64,000 nucleotides of DNA from positions 85,449,050-85,513,049 of the forward strand of contig CM076197.1 in NCBI GenBank assembly GCA_038277395.1, read 5' to 3'. The position numbers and the translations under genes were made by a program. Shown here in pieces: positions 34,356 through 47,149 of the stretch (position 1 is the stretch's first letter; every line of letters begins with the position of its first letter). The notes beneath the pieces were generated by a model that worked only from the letters and a program-made list of their open reading frames with translations, ran no database searches and was not told the DNA's origin. The DNA comes from Dryocosmus kuriphilus. Its lineage: Eukaryota; Arthropoda; Insecta; Hymenoptera; Cynipidae.

Positions 34356-35620
34356 AGGTCATTCACAAACTATGTAAGGCATTTTTCTGAAACTTCCAAT
34401 CTCCACTTCCCCCATGTAAGCCTCTATACGATCTTCTCTGACCCCCCCCCCCCCCCCCCCCCCCATAAATCTTGCTAAGATTTTCTAAAATCAGGGAAGG
34501 CACATACATATAAATTCTGTTAATTAGATAAACGTGGAATCTTAATAAAATTTGTTTTAAAAAAATGTGTTATTTTAATTTATTCATCAACACGTTTTTC
34601 AAGGATTAGTTTTAAGTATTAGCAAAAAGTGTCAGAATTTACTTTTCTAGATATCATTATCGGCGAAAGCTTTAGCTTCGTCTGCTCGGTATTGTATTTA
34701 GCTTTATGAGTTTGTAATATCTTTATATTTATTATTTCTCTTTAGTAAACATTTTTCTTACGTAAGTTTTTTTTTTGCGAGAAAAACAAATCTAAATTTT
34801 TTAAATCGATATCTTAAATGTTTTTCGAGATATTTTTTTTTCTGTTAAATTAAATAATCGAATAATGCAGAACTCACCCCTATCACTTTCCAAATTTAAA
34901 TTTTATTTAAAATTAAATTTTAAGATTAATAATTATTTTAATTTAAAGAATTTAATGGGAGTAGTAATTAATTTAATTTTTAAAAATTAAGTTAAAAATA
35001 TTTATTTAAATTAATTTTTTGATAATTAAATTTAATTATTTAAAAATTAATTTAAATAAACATTTTTTTTTTTCGTATATTTATAAAATTTTAAATAATT
35101 AAATTTATAAATATAAAAATTAATTTAAATAAATATTAATATATTTATAAAATTTTAAATAATTAAATTTATTAATTGGGGGACAGGAAGGCACCCCTGT
35201 GATTGGTCACAAAAGTAATTAAGGTCGTATTTCTAGACCTTTTCCTACGCCTTATGGGGGGGGGGGGGGGCATCCCTGTGACTGATCACAAAAATAATGT
35301 AAGGTCGTACCCCTACCCCTTTTCCAACGCTTTTCTCTTGAAAAATACCCTATTGGAGTGAAGGTTAAGAAATTTTGTAACTTAAAAAAAAAAAAACAAA
35401 TGGATATCTCGAAAAATATTGGAGATATCGATTTAAATTTGTCAGATTCGTTTTTCTCGCAAAAAATCTTATAGGAATTCGCATTAAAACATTGTCGCCA
35501 CGGATATCGTAATCGTGCCAAGATCTTCAAATCCCCCCCCCCCCCCCCCCAAGAAACCGTAAGAATTTACCGAACCCCCCTCCCCACAAAACGTCTTATA
35601 TAGTTTGTGGATGAGCCCTA
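34356..35620. mobile_element. Foldback element with CACAAACTAT ends
   Basis: The left end has TCATTCACAAACTATGTAAG, and the right end, inverted, TCATCCACAAACTATATAAG. Inner arms also match: GCGAGAAAAACAAATCTAAA (34777) with the inverse near 35440. A C-tract (34441-34464), a G-tract (35257-35271) and another C-tract (35534-35550) interrupt it. A module near CACCCCTGTGATTGGTCACA appears twice (about 35191 and 35270) and again, inverted, at 58760-58790. No transposase seen. Confidence 0.6.
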
Positions 35621-37126
35621 ATTCCAAATTGTTAAATTATAAATTAAAACATTTAGAATAATATTGATTTTAAAGATGTTGTGTTATGCGTTCGATTAAA
35701 AAAAAAAAAACTTAAAAATTTGAACACCTTGAATTTGGAATCAATGAAATTTAAAAAGCTTCAATTTGATGCTTCTTTAGAAGCTAAAATTTTAGTATTG
35801 CTTGTTTGGAAATTTTTACAGTTTTCACGTTTTCAAATTGGAAGCTATGAAGTTTTTCACTCTGAAAACTTCAACAAATAAACACTTTCATCTGGGAAGG
35901 TTTATTTTTCCATTTAGAAAATTTGTATTTATAACCTTTCTTAATCCCAAAGCTTTAAACTGTTTGAAACCAGAAGTTATAAATTTAAAATATCTTGATT
36001 GTTGAATCTCTGAACTTGGAACAATTTCAGTTTAAAAAATTTGAGCTATGAGCACCGTCAACTTAAAAATAAATGAAGTTTGCAATTTAGATTTTAGAAG
36101 CTTGTAATTTGAACCAGTTTAAACGTTTTCTGTCCCTCCCAAATAGTTTATCAACCCTCATAAATATTTATAAAACACATAAATAAAATTAATCAACTAT
36201 AGAAGAAACAAAATTTTAGAGTTGGATATTACTTTTTTGATCTATAAATGGGTAACGGGTAAAATCTGTCTTTTCTGGTTGGTTAGGGTGTCTTATTTTG
36301 AAGTAACGTTGGTAATATTTGCTGGAGGGTTGCACGAGGGTCTGTGGAGCGTTGAATGGTGATATATATGGAAACTGCAAGTAGTTTGGTGCGCACGTGT
36401 ATGAAGACCTCCCCTAACTTATCATCCCTTTCTGTCATTCCCTCGCCCTTTAACGCAAAACCATACCCTGAGTCATAACCCTACAAGCAAACGACCTTCC
36501 ACACATATGAGTACTTGAAGCCTGTGTACACTGTACAACGTACGCATGAAGCACAATGCACACTTACCTAATAGTTCGCGTCGCGTCATGGAGATTCCCT
36601 TTTTCAGTCTTACACCTCGTCGATGTAAAAACGGGCTAACCATCCCCCACAAAACGTTAACATTTTTTGCCTTCGATGAGAAAAGCCATAGGTCCCTTTG
36701 TTCTTTAATTGAATTCACGTTACGCTGCTAGAATTTGTGAGATGCAACAATTCAGGAGGAAAAAGTCCTTTTTTTATGGTAACTTTGATTTTATAAAGAA
36801 TTAAAAATATTATTTCATTGTAAAAGGGTTTATTAGTAATGTTCGATTGAAGTTTTTAAATAGAATATGATTTAACTTATAAAGGATAATTTTAAATATT
36901 CTAATTTGAAAGGATTCACATCGGAAATATGTTAAGAATTAAAGGGTTCAACGTGTTAGTGTTTCCAAATTGAAAAGTTTAAACAAGAAAGTTTCTAAAA
37001 TGAAAATAAAATTGAAAATGCTAAAATTTTCAAACTTTAGCTTCTAAATTGAAAACTTTCTCGTCACTATAAGCCCGGAAATCAATTTCAAGATTGTAAA
37101 ATTTAGAAATTAAAAATATTATGCAT
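35621..37126. other. Intergenic, nothing recognised
   Basis: AT-rich, with a GC-richer patch at 36360-36720 holding overlapping short open frames on both strands and no family motif. Confidence 0.5.
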
Positions 37127-38686
37127 TAGGGTGGTCCAAAAATGCATGAAAAAAATGTGTTCGATGTTACAGGGCACGTCGCTCCCTCCCTCCATTTTGT
37201 GAGGTTTCCGAAAAAAGAAATTCTCTAGTTTTTTTTTTTTAAACCGTGCATCTGGTCCTTTGAAATTAACATGGGATTTCTTGTGGGAAAAGCACAGTTT
37301 TTGGAAAAATGTAAAAAAAAAAACAAATTTTTATATTAACTTTTTGAAAAAACAATTTTAGTCACGTCTTAAGAAATGTTCAAAGATTAATTCTCACGCA
37401 ATAAATTTTAATTTTGAGCACCCCCAAACCCTTTGTACTGTGTCTAGAAAATGCCCATGATAAAAACGCAATTGTTTGGGAATTTTTTAAGTAAATTATG
37501 AAAAGTGAATATTTTCTGGGATTAGTGACACAATTAATGAATGTCAGGAGTAATATGTTTGTTTCAAATATTTTGCAATTGTTTAAACATATAATGATCA
37601 TTCACTTCTGATTTCTCATGAAAAAGGTGGAAAAAATTCTAGTTTTTTCTAATCTCTTACCCTATGGCACTTAACTATTAAGCACGTTCTTCTTCCAAAA
37701 ATTATATCCTAATTATTTAAACAATTTTTTTTCAGTAAATTATGGATAGTTACGTTTTTCTTGAGGAAATAATGAGTCAATTAACTTGTTTTAAGAAAAA
37801 GGGTAATAAGTTTTGTTTCAGTTAGTTCCTACTGCTTGACAATAGAAGGGTATGAAAGGGTATGCAATTATATAGCTTGAAAATTATATTTTATTTTATT
37901 AAAAGCTAAAAGAACATCGTAATTTACTGAAAAAATGGTTTTAAAAAAAATAATAATTGTTTAAACAATTGGGGTATAATTTTTGGAAGAAGAAAGTACT
38001 TAATAGCAATGCGCCATAGGGAAGAGATTAGAAAAAACTAGAATTTTTTCCACCTTTTTTATGAGAAATCAGAAGTGAATGATCATTAAATGTTTAAACA
38101 GTTGCAAAATGTCTGAAACAAACATATTACTCCTGACATTCATTGATTGTGTCACTAATCCCAGAAAATATTAACTTTTCATAATTTACTTCTAAAATAC
38201 TATTCTTTTTAGAATTCATAATTGTTTAAACAATTCAAACTCAGTTTTAAAAAATGCCTAAAAACTTGTTAATTACCGAATAAAAATAATAAATGTTGCA
38301 AAATTCCAAAAAATTACGTTTTTATCATAAATTTACGTAAAACTACTTTTTTTTGCTTTTTTTGGGCATTTTCCGGGCACAATACAAAGGGATTGGGAGG
38401 GACTCAAATTTGAAATTTATTGCGTGAGAATTAATCTTTGAACATTTCTTAAGACGTGACTAAAATTGTTTTTACTAGAAAGTTAATAACAAGTATTTTT
38501 TTGACTATTTTTCCAAAAACTGTGCTTTTCCCGTAAGAAACTTCATGTTAATTTCAAAGACCCAGATGGACGGAGTAAAATATTTTAAAAAATAGGGAAT
38601 TTATTTTTCCGGAAATCTTACAACATGGGGGGGGGGGGGGGGACGTGCCCACTAGTAAAAAAAAAAAGTTTTTTTGGACCACCCTA
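37127..38686. mobile_element. Long foldback element with TAGGGTGG ends, copy 2
   Basis: Begins TAGGGTGGTCCAAAAATGC and ends TTGGACCACCCTA, TA-flanked as in the 19588 element. Arms of roughly 700 bp are inverted copies meeting near 37900: for example CGTTCTTCTTCCAAAAATTA (37685) recurs inverted near 37985. A G-tract (38624-38642) lies near the right end. No coding capacity. Confidence 0.75.
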
Positions 38687-39910
38687 GTGTACATTGTACT
38701 TCACGTACGTTGTACATAGCCGATCAAGGTACTCATATAGAATAACTAAATTAACATACAAATGTGTGTGAAAGGATATTATGATGATCGAATTGTAAAG
38801 GGAAAAGTAGGAGTATTAAACGAATCTCTGAGAATGTTAAAAAAATACTTATGCGACACAAAATTTATTTTACTTGCTCGTATAAAATGTCAAAAATAAC
38901 CCTTGTAATTGGTTGCGTAAACTGTTGGTTTTTAATAAGCTTAAATTGAATATTGAATTGAATTTAGAAGCTTCTAAATTGAAAATATTGAAATTCCAAA
39001 GAATGTATATGCATTTATTAAGTAATATTTGAATATCAAGCCTTTTCAATAATTGGCAAGGTCCAAACTTCAAAATTTCAAATTTGAAAAATTTAATATA
39101 TCCAAACTTCACAATTTTAACTATTTTAAAAGCGAAAATTTTGGTGCTTCAAAGCTTCAGATCTTTAGATTATTTAAAATTAAGAATTTGATTTTTTCAA
39201 TATTTTAGATTTTTCTGGAAATAAAAGTCACTGAAACAATTCCTCGAACAATTCTAGAATTGTTGTCTCTGGACAGATATTTTAAATAAAAATTAATGGA
39301 TTTAAGCGCTCCAGCTATTTAATGGAGTATTGATTTTAATCTCGTTTGTCTGAAGCTGATAACATTTTGTGGATTTCTGTGAGTAAATAGATTCGTGTCT
39401 GAAATTGGTAGGGATGGTCGAAAATGATCGCCAAGGGCGATGCTTAACCCATACATAAAACTCTCTCTCTTTCTCTCTCTGTTCACATAAAACAAACTGA
39501 CTCAACAAAAATAGAGAAACACATGTCGATTCTTTTGTGAGTAATGAAAAAATCTCGGAAAAATTGCGGATTTTGTCGACTTGTTGATTTTCCCTAATCT
39601 CAAAATACTTTCATTATTATTTTTACAATATCAAACAACTAAATCAGTATCTTTCGATCAATTTCAACAATTTCTGAACTTACATTTAATTAGGAGACTT
39701 TCAAATCTGGTTATTCTTTCCAACTTTAAGCGCTTTTAAAATTGAAGACATTTATTGCTTAAGCAATTTTAGTTTATTATCTTTGATGCTTTAATATTTC
39801 TATTTGAAAATTTGAAAACTAAATGCTCTCAATTAGGAAACTCCGAAGCAAGCTCTGAAGTTTCTTTTGAGTCTTTGATGTTTGAATATTTAAATTTGGA
39901 CGTTTAAGCT
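38687..39910. other. Intergenic, nothing recognised
   Basis: AT-rich; a short CTCTCT run at about 39463-39480. Confidence 0.5.
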
Positions 39911-39914
39911 TTAA

Positions 39915-40820
39915 GGGGTTACCTCTAGTTGTAATTTTCAAAAAATCGATTTTTTTTGCATTTTCTTAAAGTATGTCATTCTGAAAATGCGTCCTATAAG
40001 TTTTAAGTTGATCCAGCAAAAATTGACTGAGATCTATGACCTTGAAGGATATGTGCGTCAGATCGTTTCAATCGAATAAATAAATAAATAAATAAATAAA
40101 TAAATTCCTGCCCGAATTTATCTGGCAGAAAACCGCGCGGCAGAGAATACTCGCGAAGGAAGATTGCTTCGCAGACAAAATCAAATTTATTTTTTGGAAT
40201 CGGCAACTTCAGCAGAAGGTCTACTTTATGGGCCTGGAATAGACGATTCAATGTAAGTTCAAAAACTTTAAAGGCGTTTTTGTCAAAATGACGTTTCTCA
40301 AGTCGGTGACACAAATTACTCGAAAAAACTGAACCGATTTTATTCAAACTTTGTAGGCTTTTTTAAAATATAAAAATCTAGGCTTTAATCGATGATTTTT
40401 TTTTTATAAACAAATACTTTTTTTTTACATAGCCAAAAAACAATCGCTTTTTTCAGTAAAAATCGAACTCTTGACTTTGATCGGTCGCCATTTTGTTCCC
40501 GATTTTTTTTTGTTCTTATGCTTCAATTAAAGACTAGATAATCTTATAATTTAACTAAAAATCCATATCATTTTTGTATTTCGGATGATCCAGACTTGCC
40601 GAAAACGTGTCACCGCAAACCGGTTTTTCCAAGCGAAGTCCTGCGCTATAACCTTCTATTTGCAAAATAATAGATATTTTTTATTGAAAATTAATGAAAA
40701 TTACTATTAAAATATGCACTTTAACATAATAAATAATTTTTTCACAAAATTTTATCGGTTTCCTTGCAAAAAATACTTAAAAAAGACCTATTTTTTCACT
40801 GTACAACTACGGGTAACCCC
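39915..40820. mobile_element. TTAA-flanked element with GGGGTTACC inverted ends
   Basis: TTAA at 39911-39914 and 40821-40824 flank termini GGGGTTACCTCTAGTTGTA and, inverted, GGGGTTACCCGTAGTTGTA: 17 of 19 match. A TTAA target is used by piggyBac and Kolobok elements, so one of these is inferred. Inside is an (AATA)n microsatellite (about 40073-40105) and a 114-codon minus-strand open frame (40003-40347) without a recognised domain, partly made by the microsatellite. Non-autonomous as seen. Confidence 0.8.
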
Positions 40821-41190
40821 TTAATACTTAAAAATTTTTAAACTTCTAAAAATTGGTTTGACTATTTTTTAAGGAATTCGTTCTGGATGGAGTTCCGAAA
40901 ACCGAAAACCTCTGATTTTCTTGGGTCTCCGTATACTTATGTATCTTGACGTGCTGATTACGAAAATGATAGTGAAAATTGGCGAAAAGGACGTCTTCAT
41001 GCTAAAAAACCATAAAAAACCCCATAAAAATTATGATTTTTTTCATTATCTCAGTAAATACGGAGAATTTTGAAAAATGTTTCAAACAAAAATTCTAACT
41101 AGTATAAAAATACATCTTTTTTGTATTATCCATTTTTTGCCTAAAACCATTATTTTTCGAGAAAAAGTGGATTGCGTTGGAAAAACCACA

Positions 41191-42265
41191 AAAAAAAATC
41201 TGCCCGCTTCGCGGGCACATTCTCATCGCGCGCTTCGCGCGAAGTGTGAGCGCGCCTAGGGCGCGCGTCTGTTGGCACTCGCGCTTCGCGCTCGATAATT
41301 ACATTTTTTAAAAACACATTGTAGATTGGTAAAGTTTTTTTGTGATTTTCCAAATTTTCACAATACAGGATTTCGATTCTTAAAAGTAAAACGATGAGTC
41401 TTATAAATAAATTGTGTAGCTCTTTCCAAGGTGAACAATTTTGCTTATTAATATTTTCTCATATCTTGCAAAGTTTTGCTGAAAAGTGGTTTTCTTTATA
41501 CTTCATAACATATTTCACGAATAACTCAAAAACTACGCGTCTGCTCAAAAAAATGATAGAAGCAAATTTGTAGACCTTTTTAAGGCGAACAACTTTGTTT
41601 ATTATCATTTTTCCGTATCTTGCATAGTTTGGCGGGAAATTTGAAAATTTTGATTTTTAATAACGTTTTATCGATTAAAACAAAAACCGTGCATTTTAAC
41701 AAAAAATGGTTAAAACAAAATTAGTAGATATTTTTGAATTGAACAACTTTGTTCTTTACCAATTTTTTGTATCTTGAATATTTTGGCGGGAAACCAGAGT
41801 TTTTAATTTTAATAGCGTTTTCTTGATTGAAACAAAAACTGTTCATTTTATCAAAAAACGGTTAAGTCACAAAATTTGTAGATATTTTTGAGATGAACAA
41901 TTTTACTTTCTTACATTTTTTTTTTTGTATCTCTCATAGTTTAGCCGGAAAATGGATTTTTTGATTTTGTGAAAACAGTTTTTGATGGATAAAACCATAA
42001 CCGTTGGTCAAAAACCGCTGGTTAACGAACTCGTCCTTTCTTTTTACCCCTTAAAGAAGTGTATCAAAGCGCATTCCAATCCGATTAGTCCTTCGAAAGT
42101 TATCGCGGTCACAGACGACGACAACGACGACAACAGACAGACAGACACGGTCGTAAAAACCGTTTTTTCTGACTCAGGGGGGTCTCAAAACGTGGAGATT
42201 TCATTAAATCCGCGAAAGTCAAATTTTACATAAATCTAATACCTTCTCTGATGAGAATGTAAAAA
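41191..42265 (-). mobile_element. Helentron-like non-autonomous element, copy D
   Basis: Inverted copy of the family at 6371: GCCCGCTTCGCGGGC hairpin first, then ATTCTCATCGCGCGC, the 150-bp repeats and a final GATGAGAATGTAAAAA. The block between the hairpins present in copy A (7350-7500) is absent here. Inserted in the left part of the Merlin-like element. Confidence 0.75.
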
Positions 42266-42289
42266 GAAAACAGTTACAGATATGCGTTC

Positions 42290-42720
42290 GGTGACGCTTG
42301 TCCCCCTGTCCAAAGTTATCTGTGTGTGTGGGGGGGGGGGGGGGGGCTACGAATTTACTGGATAGTTACAAAAATGCGTTCAGCTACGCTCGTCCCCTTT
42401 TCCAGGTTTAAGTGGGGAAGGGGGGATAAGCATATACTGCCAAGTTACGAAAATGCGTTCAGTTACGTTCGTCCCCTTTTCCAGGTTTAAAAAGGGGACG
42501 AGCGTGACTGAACAAATTTCCGTAACCAGTCAGTAAATACGCCCCCCCCCCCCCCCCCACCCCGAAAACTTAAACCTGGAAAAGGAGGACGGGCGTGACT
42601 GAACACATTTTCGTAGCCAGTGAACACCCCCCCCCCCCCCCCCCCCCCCCACACTTAAACCTGGAAAAAGGGACGAGCGTAACTGAGCGCATTTTCGTAA
42701 CTAGCCAGTAAATTCATAGA
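42290..42720. repeat. Inverted minisatellite with poly-G/poly-C tracts
   Basis: Units of roughly 90-110 bp with AAAATGCGTTCAGTTACG, TCGTCCCCTTTTCCAGGTTT and a long G-tract run in one orientation up to about 42490, then in the opposite orientation with C-tracts. G-tract at about 42330-42346; C-tracts at about 42542-42558 and 42627-42650. Related units occur at 58840-59030. Confidence 0.75.
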
Positions 42721-43372
42721 TGTATTTTTATACTAGCTAGAACTTTTCTTTGAAACATTTTCACCTATTCGGAACTGCACCCCTCAGAGTTCCGAAAACC
42801 CAAAACCTCTGATTTTCTTGGGTCTCCGTATACTTATGTATTTTGACGTGCTGATTACGAAAATGATAGTGAAAATTGGCGACTAGTGAAAAAACCATAA
42901 AAATCATGGTTTTTTTTTGCGTTTATCTCAGCTAATATGCAAAATTAAAAAAAATATCTCAAACAAAAGTTGTAGACCTCATCGAAATACACATTTTTTG
43001 TTATAAACATTTTTTTCTACGAGTGATAGTTTGTAGTGAGTAGGTACGAAACCGAAACCAATAGAGATACGATGTAAATCTCTGTATCATTGATTTTCTC
43101 GGAAACTTTTATTCACAGAAAAAAATGTTTGTAACAAAAAATGTGTATTTGGATGAGATCTACAACTTTTGTTTGAAACATTTTTCAAAATTCTCCGTAT
43201 TTACTGAGATAATGAAAAAAATCATAATGTTTATGGGGTTTTTTATGGTTTTTACCATGAAGACGTCCTTGTCGACAATTTTCACTATCATTTTCGTAAT
43301 TAGCACGTCAAAATACATAAGTATACGGAGACCCAAGAAAATCAGAGGTTTCCGGTTTTCGGAACTCCACCC

Positions 43373-45266
43373 TTTGTTCTTAACATAAAACGATCTCTTA
43401 ACATTTTCACAATTTTTATATCAATAAATATTTACGTTCCGATAAAATCTTACTAACTCGCTGACTTGTCAGTTTACACCCGTATATATTTTATCTGAGT
43501 TTTCGATCTCGGAAATACCTGTGTGGAACTGTATTTGTACCTGGACACCCGTTGTGCTTCGATTCTTGGCTACCGTGAAATTCTAGTCGCGTGTGTCTCG
43601 TGCCTCGACCCTCGAAACGCTTTACTATTGCAGCAGCATTACCAAGTCTGGATTCTGAATTCTAGAATACCATCACATTTCATCCTCCTCTCTTGAGAAT
43701 TTTATTGAGATACCTAAAAAATTCATGAAAGAAAATTAATAAAAGAACAATTTTATGATGAAAGGGAGACTAAATTCTGCACCAGAAATTGAATTAATAA
43801 CCAGATTAATAAAAAAATAGTGAATAAACAGTAAATAAATTGTCTAGAGTGGAGTGAAAATAGTATAAATGGAAGATGCAGTTTTACACTTTTCCAGTTT
43901 ATCCTACATCCGTTTAAGCTAAATGGAAGTCGAACAGCCCTGGAGGCCCTGATTTGCATAAATAGATCTCTCTCATGTCTTTGATTTTATTCTGCCCTCT
44001 TTTTTACCTGAAAAGAAATTCGCGAGGGAACTCGTGTACTATGGATTATGAAAAACACCGTAACTTTGCGGCTTCGTTTTCCACGGAAGTTGAGTAATAT
44101 AATTGGTGCTCCAACCTGGTCGTGTTTTCAGAGGATAAAAATAGGGAAAAGGGAATAAAGAGCAAGAATCAAGTTAGGAGGTAAAAATGCATACTTTGCA
44201 CATCCAGGGCGAATTAAATTCCAAGCCTTAATTTTTGTAATCCAAACCTTTTGCAAAAAACGTCGGATTATGATTCAAAATTACAATCGAAAAAATTTAG
44301 ATTCTTTCTGAAAAATATAATTAAGAAAATAAGAAGACAATGTTTATATGCTTATAAATTTAAGTTCAGAAATTGCAGTGGAAACAAGAGGATGCTAGAG
44401 TGAAATATCGACATCTGTTTAAATTATATAAAACTGATTACAATAGATAAAAATTTCGTAAAGTTGGATGAGAAGTGATATTTAAAAGTGAAATTGAGTT
44501 CAGTCCCAATAACCTCGTAAACTTCAGGGGGGAAATCGTGAACTCTGAACTTTAAAGGGCTCTTTGAGAGAGCGTTCTTTTTGATTTAAAAAGTCACATC
44601 AGGGACTAAGAAAATATAAAAATACACTTGAAGTTGAATAATTTTATAACGAAACGTTCAAAATTGTTTAGATTTAAATTTAATTTCAAAACTGCACAAT
44701 TCAAAATGAAAGACTTTTAATACTTTAACGATTATTATTAATTAGAAGAATACAAATCGAATGATTTCAGATTCAATTTTTTTAAAATGGTTTGAAATTG
44801 AATAATTTTGAATAGAAGCCCTCAAAATGTTTGTATTTAAATATTGCAGAATCTGAGTAATATTAATACGTGTACATAAATATCCGTATTAATAAAGCAA
44901 ATAATATATTATATGTAATACAATTTTACTGACATTATCAAAATAATATCCTAAGTCCTCGAAATCAATCATCGTTAAATAATTAAATTTTATAAATCTT
45001 CTGATTAATCCGCTCAAAACCAAGATTTTTTAAGATCCAATCCTTTCCCCGAGAAAAATGATAAAATTATGTAAGGAATCATTCAATATCTCTAAAAAAA
45101 TCATACGTCCAGAAAGAAAAATAATAAAAAGCTAAAATAAATTTAATTGTGGATATTTTTGTCATAATTGATAACAATTAGCTGTCAAGTCTATAAAGAA
45201 TAAAAAAGTGGTTTATATAAATGCTTAATATCTTATTAATAATAATAAAATATATTATTTAAAGAA

Positions 45267-45324
<58 letters not shown>

Positions 45325-46993
45325 TGTACACTTTTAAAACAAAAAATATGCACTTGCAAAAACGGACGCGAAATCAACTTCGAAAAAAAACATATTTTAC
45401 GTGAAATTATATTTTATTCTGTATACAAATCAATCTGTAAACAGAATTTTAAGTTCAGTTGAAGCGAAAAGTTAATTTTCATTATATTTAACCCACCCAA
45501 TAATTTTTATTTGTAAATCATCAGTTCCTGAAAGAAAAGAAAGCACATATACATTGACAAAGTTCAGCATATCAAGTGCAAGTAAATAATAAAATGTCAA
45601 ATCATCATAGTGACTAACGTGGAAAATATATAAATTGTTAATTGTTTTTTTGTTCGAGATCCTAATTATCAAATTCGAATTGAATTTCGGTGTCGGTATT
45701 ATTATCAGGAGAATAACTTTATCACTCAATTCTGAAACAATATCGAATTTATCCAGGGTAAAATATCCTTCAAGTGCGAGAAATATTTCACTCTGCCTTT
45801 ACCTACTTAAAATTAAACATTCATACCAGAAAAAAATTACCTGCCTGCCTATAGCTATATCTAAAAATTTCAAAAAAAAAAAAAAAACAAAAAAAAACAG
45901 CCGCACCAACACACTCACTCTACGGTTTTCATTCTTACCGCCCCGGTGCGAAAAAACCTAAACTAGGAATACGTCGCAGAACCTATATCCTGCACCTGAG
46001 ATTGGCGGCCACGTTAGGGCATTTTTAATTCATAAAAGAATCCTCAAATCGTACACTGTTTTTAAAAAGATGAAAAACATTTTTCATTGGTAAATTATAC
46101 TAAAAATTGTTTTAATGACTTAAATAATGTACAAAGAAAGAAAATACTACATTTTCAAGTATAAGACACAAATACATAAAATCACACTCACACTTTTGTG
46201 CCTTACTTGATTAGAAAAAAAACAGTATACGCAAACATTTTCCATTTGGTTAAACTATTAGTAACATCCGGTTCTAAATTTATACTTAGTTATTTTTAAA
46301 ATGGAATATTATTTTTATTATTTTTAATCATCTCCTTATAATTTTGCACCTTAACTGTAATTTATATTTTAATTTAAAAATTTAAATTACGACTGAAGAA
46401 TTCTATTGCAAAATGAAATTTGATAAAAAGCAAACTGGAAAAATTTGGTTTACATTAAAAAGAGAAACAAATATCAAATATACAAAAGTCAAATCGAATT
46501 AAAAAATAATTGTCATTCAAAATTATATATTTTTTTTAATTTTATTAATAAATTAATTTCAATAACAAATTGATTTAGAAATTAGTATTCTTACATGATT
46601 TCATCGGATTAAAGGAAAAGACTAAAGAAAATTAAGAGCATCAAAAACCGAAGTTAGTTCCTTTGATTCGAGAATGACCCCTTCTTTTCTTGGTCTCATA
46701 TTTTCGATTACTGTTATAAAAGCTTTGTATGAGCTACAAAAGGCAGATAATTTCAAAATTAGATTGTGAACAATAATCCCAATAGGAATCAAGCTGAGAA
46801 CCATTTAAGGACAGCGAGTCCAAGAAAAGTGTGTGAACCTGGTCTAAACAATTTAAATGAACTGTCCACTCAGTGGAGGATCAGCGGTCACTATGAGATT
46901 TGATAATTATAACTTACAACCTGTCTTCGTACCGGTTCGGACCTTTCATCCCCGGTATGATAAAGACAGGAGGAACTTTAAAAAATCACTCAC
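43373..46993. other. Intergenic, nothing recognised
   Basis: AT-rich with degenerate short-word repeats (44600-44860). A GC-richer patch at 43540-43640 shows no exon pattern. Confidence 0.5.
45270..45320. repeat. (TA)n microsatellite
   Basis: About 25 uninterrupted TA dinucleotides. Confidence 0.95.
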
Positions 46994-47027
46994 CCGGCAT
47001 TCTCGCCTCTCCTGAGCAGTATACGAT
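46994..47027 (-). CDS. Candidate 34-nt exon of an unidentified gene
   Basis: Strong acceptor TTTTTCTCTTTAG and strong donor CGG|GTGAGTG bracket 34 nt. In phase with the candidate exon at 47150-47246 it adds SYTAQERRECR. Too short to identify; confidence rests on the splice sites and on frame continuity with its neighbour. Confidence 0.4.
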
Positions 47028-47149
47028 CTAAAGAGAAAAATTAATGTTAATCAGATTATTTCAAAAAATGAGAATTATTAATGTTAGTAACTTATCAAAC
47101 TAGCTAATAAATCATTTTAAATATTATGAAAGAAAAAAATCAATTTTAC

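Larger units (their letters stand above)
40885..43372. mobile_element. Merlin-like composite element with long inverted repeats
   Basis: Termini GGATGGAGTTCCGAAAACCG and, inverted from the right end, GGGTGGAGTTCCGAAAACCG continue as inverted repeats of about 300 bp. Flanking 8-bp duplications agree at 7 of 8 positions: TTCGTTCT (40877-40884) and TTTGTTCT (43373-43380). Its ends resemble those of the Merlin element at 56731, which has transposase remnants. A Helentron-like copy (41191-42265) and a G/C-tract minisatellite (42290-42720) are nested in it. At 42762-42790 the right terminus of one subtype (TTCGGAACTGCACCC) abuts the left terminus of another (AGTTCCGAAAACCC), so 42786-43372 may be a separate short element. 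Confidence 0.7.

Noticed and set aside
40003..40347. 114-codon minus-strand frame inside the TTAA element
   Set aside because: Part of it is the (AATA)n microsatellite read as repeated Tyr-Leu-Phe-Ile; the rest matches no family I recognise and lies in a non-autonomous element.
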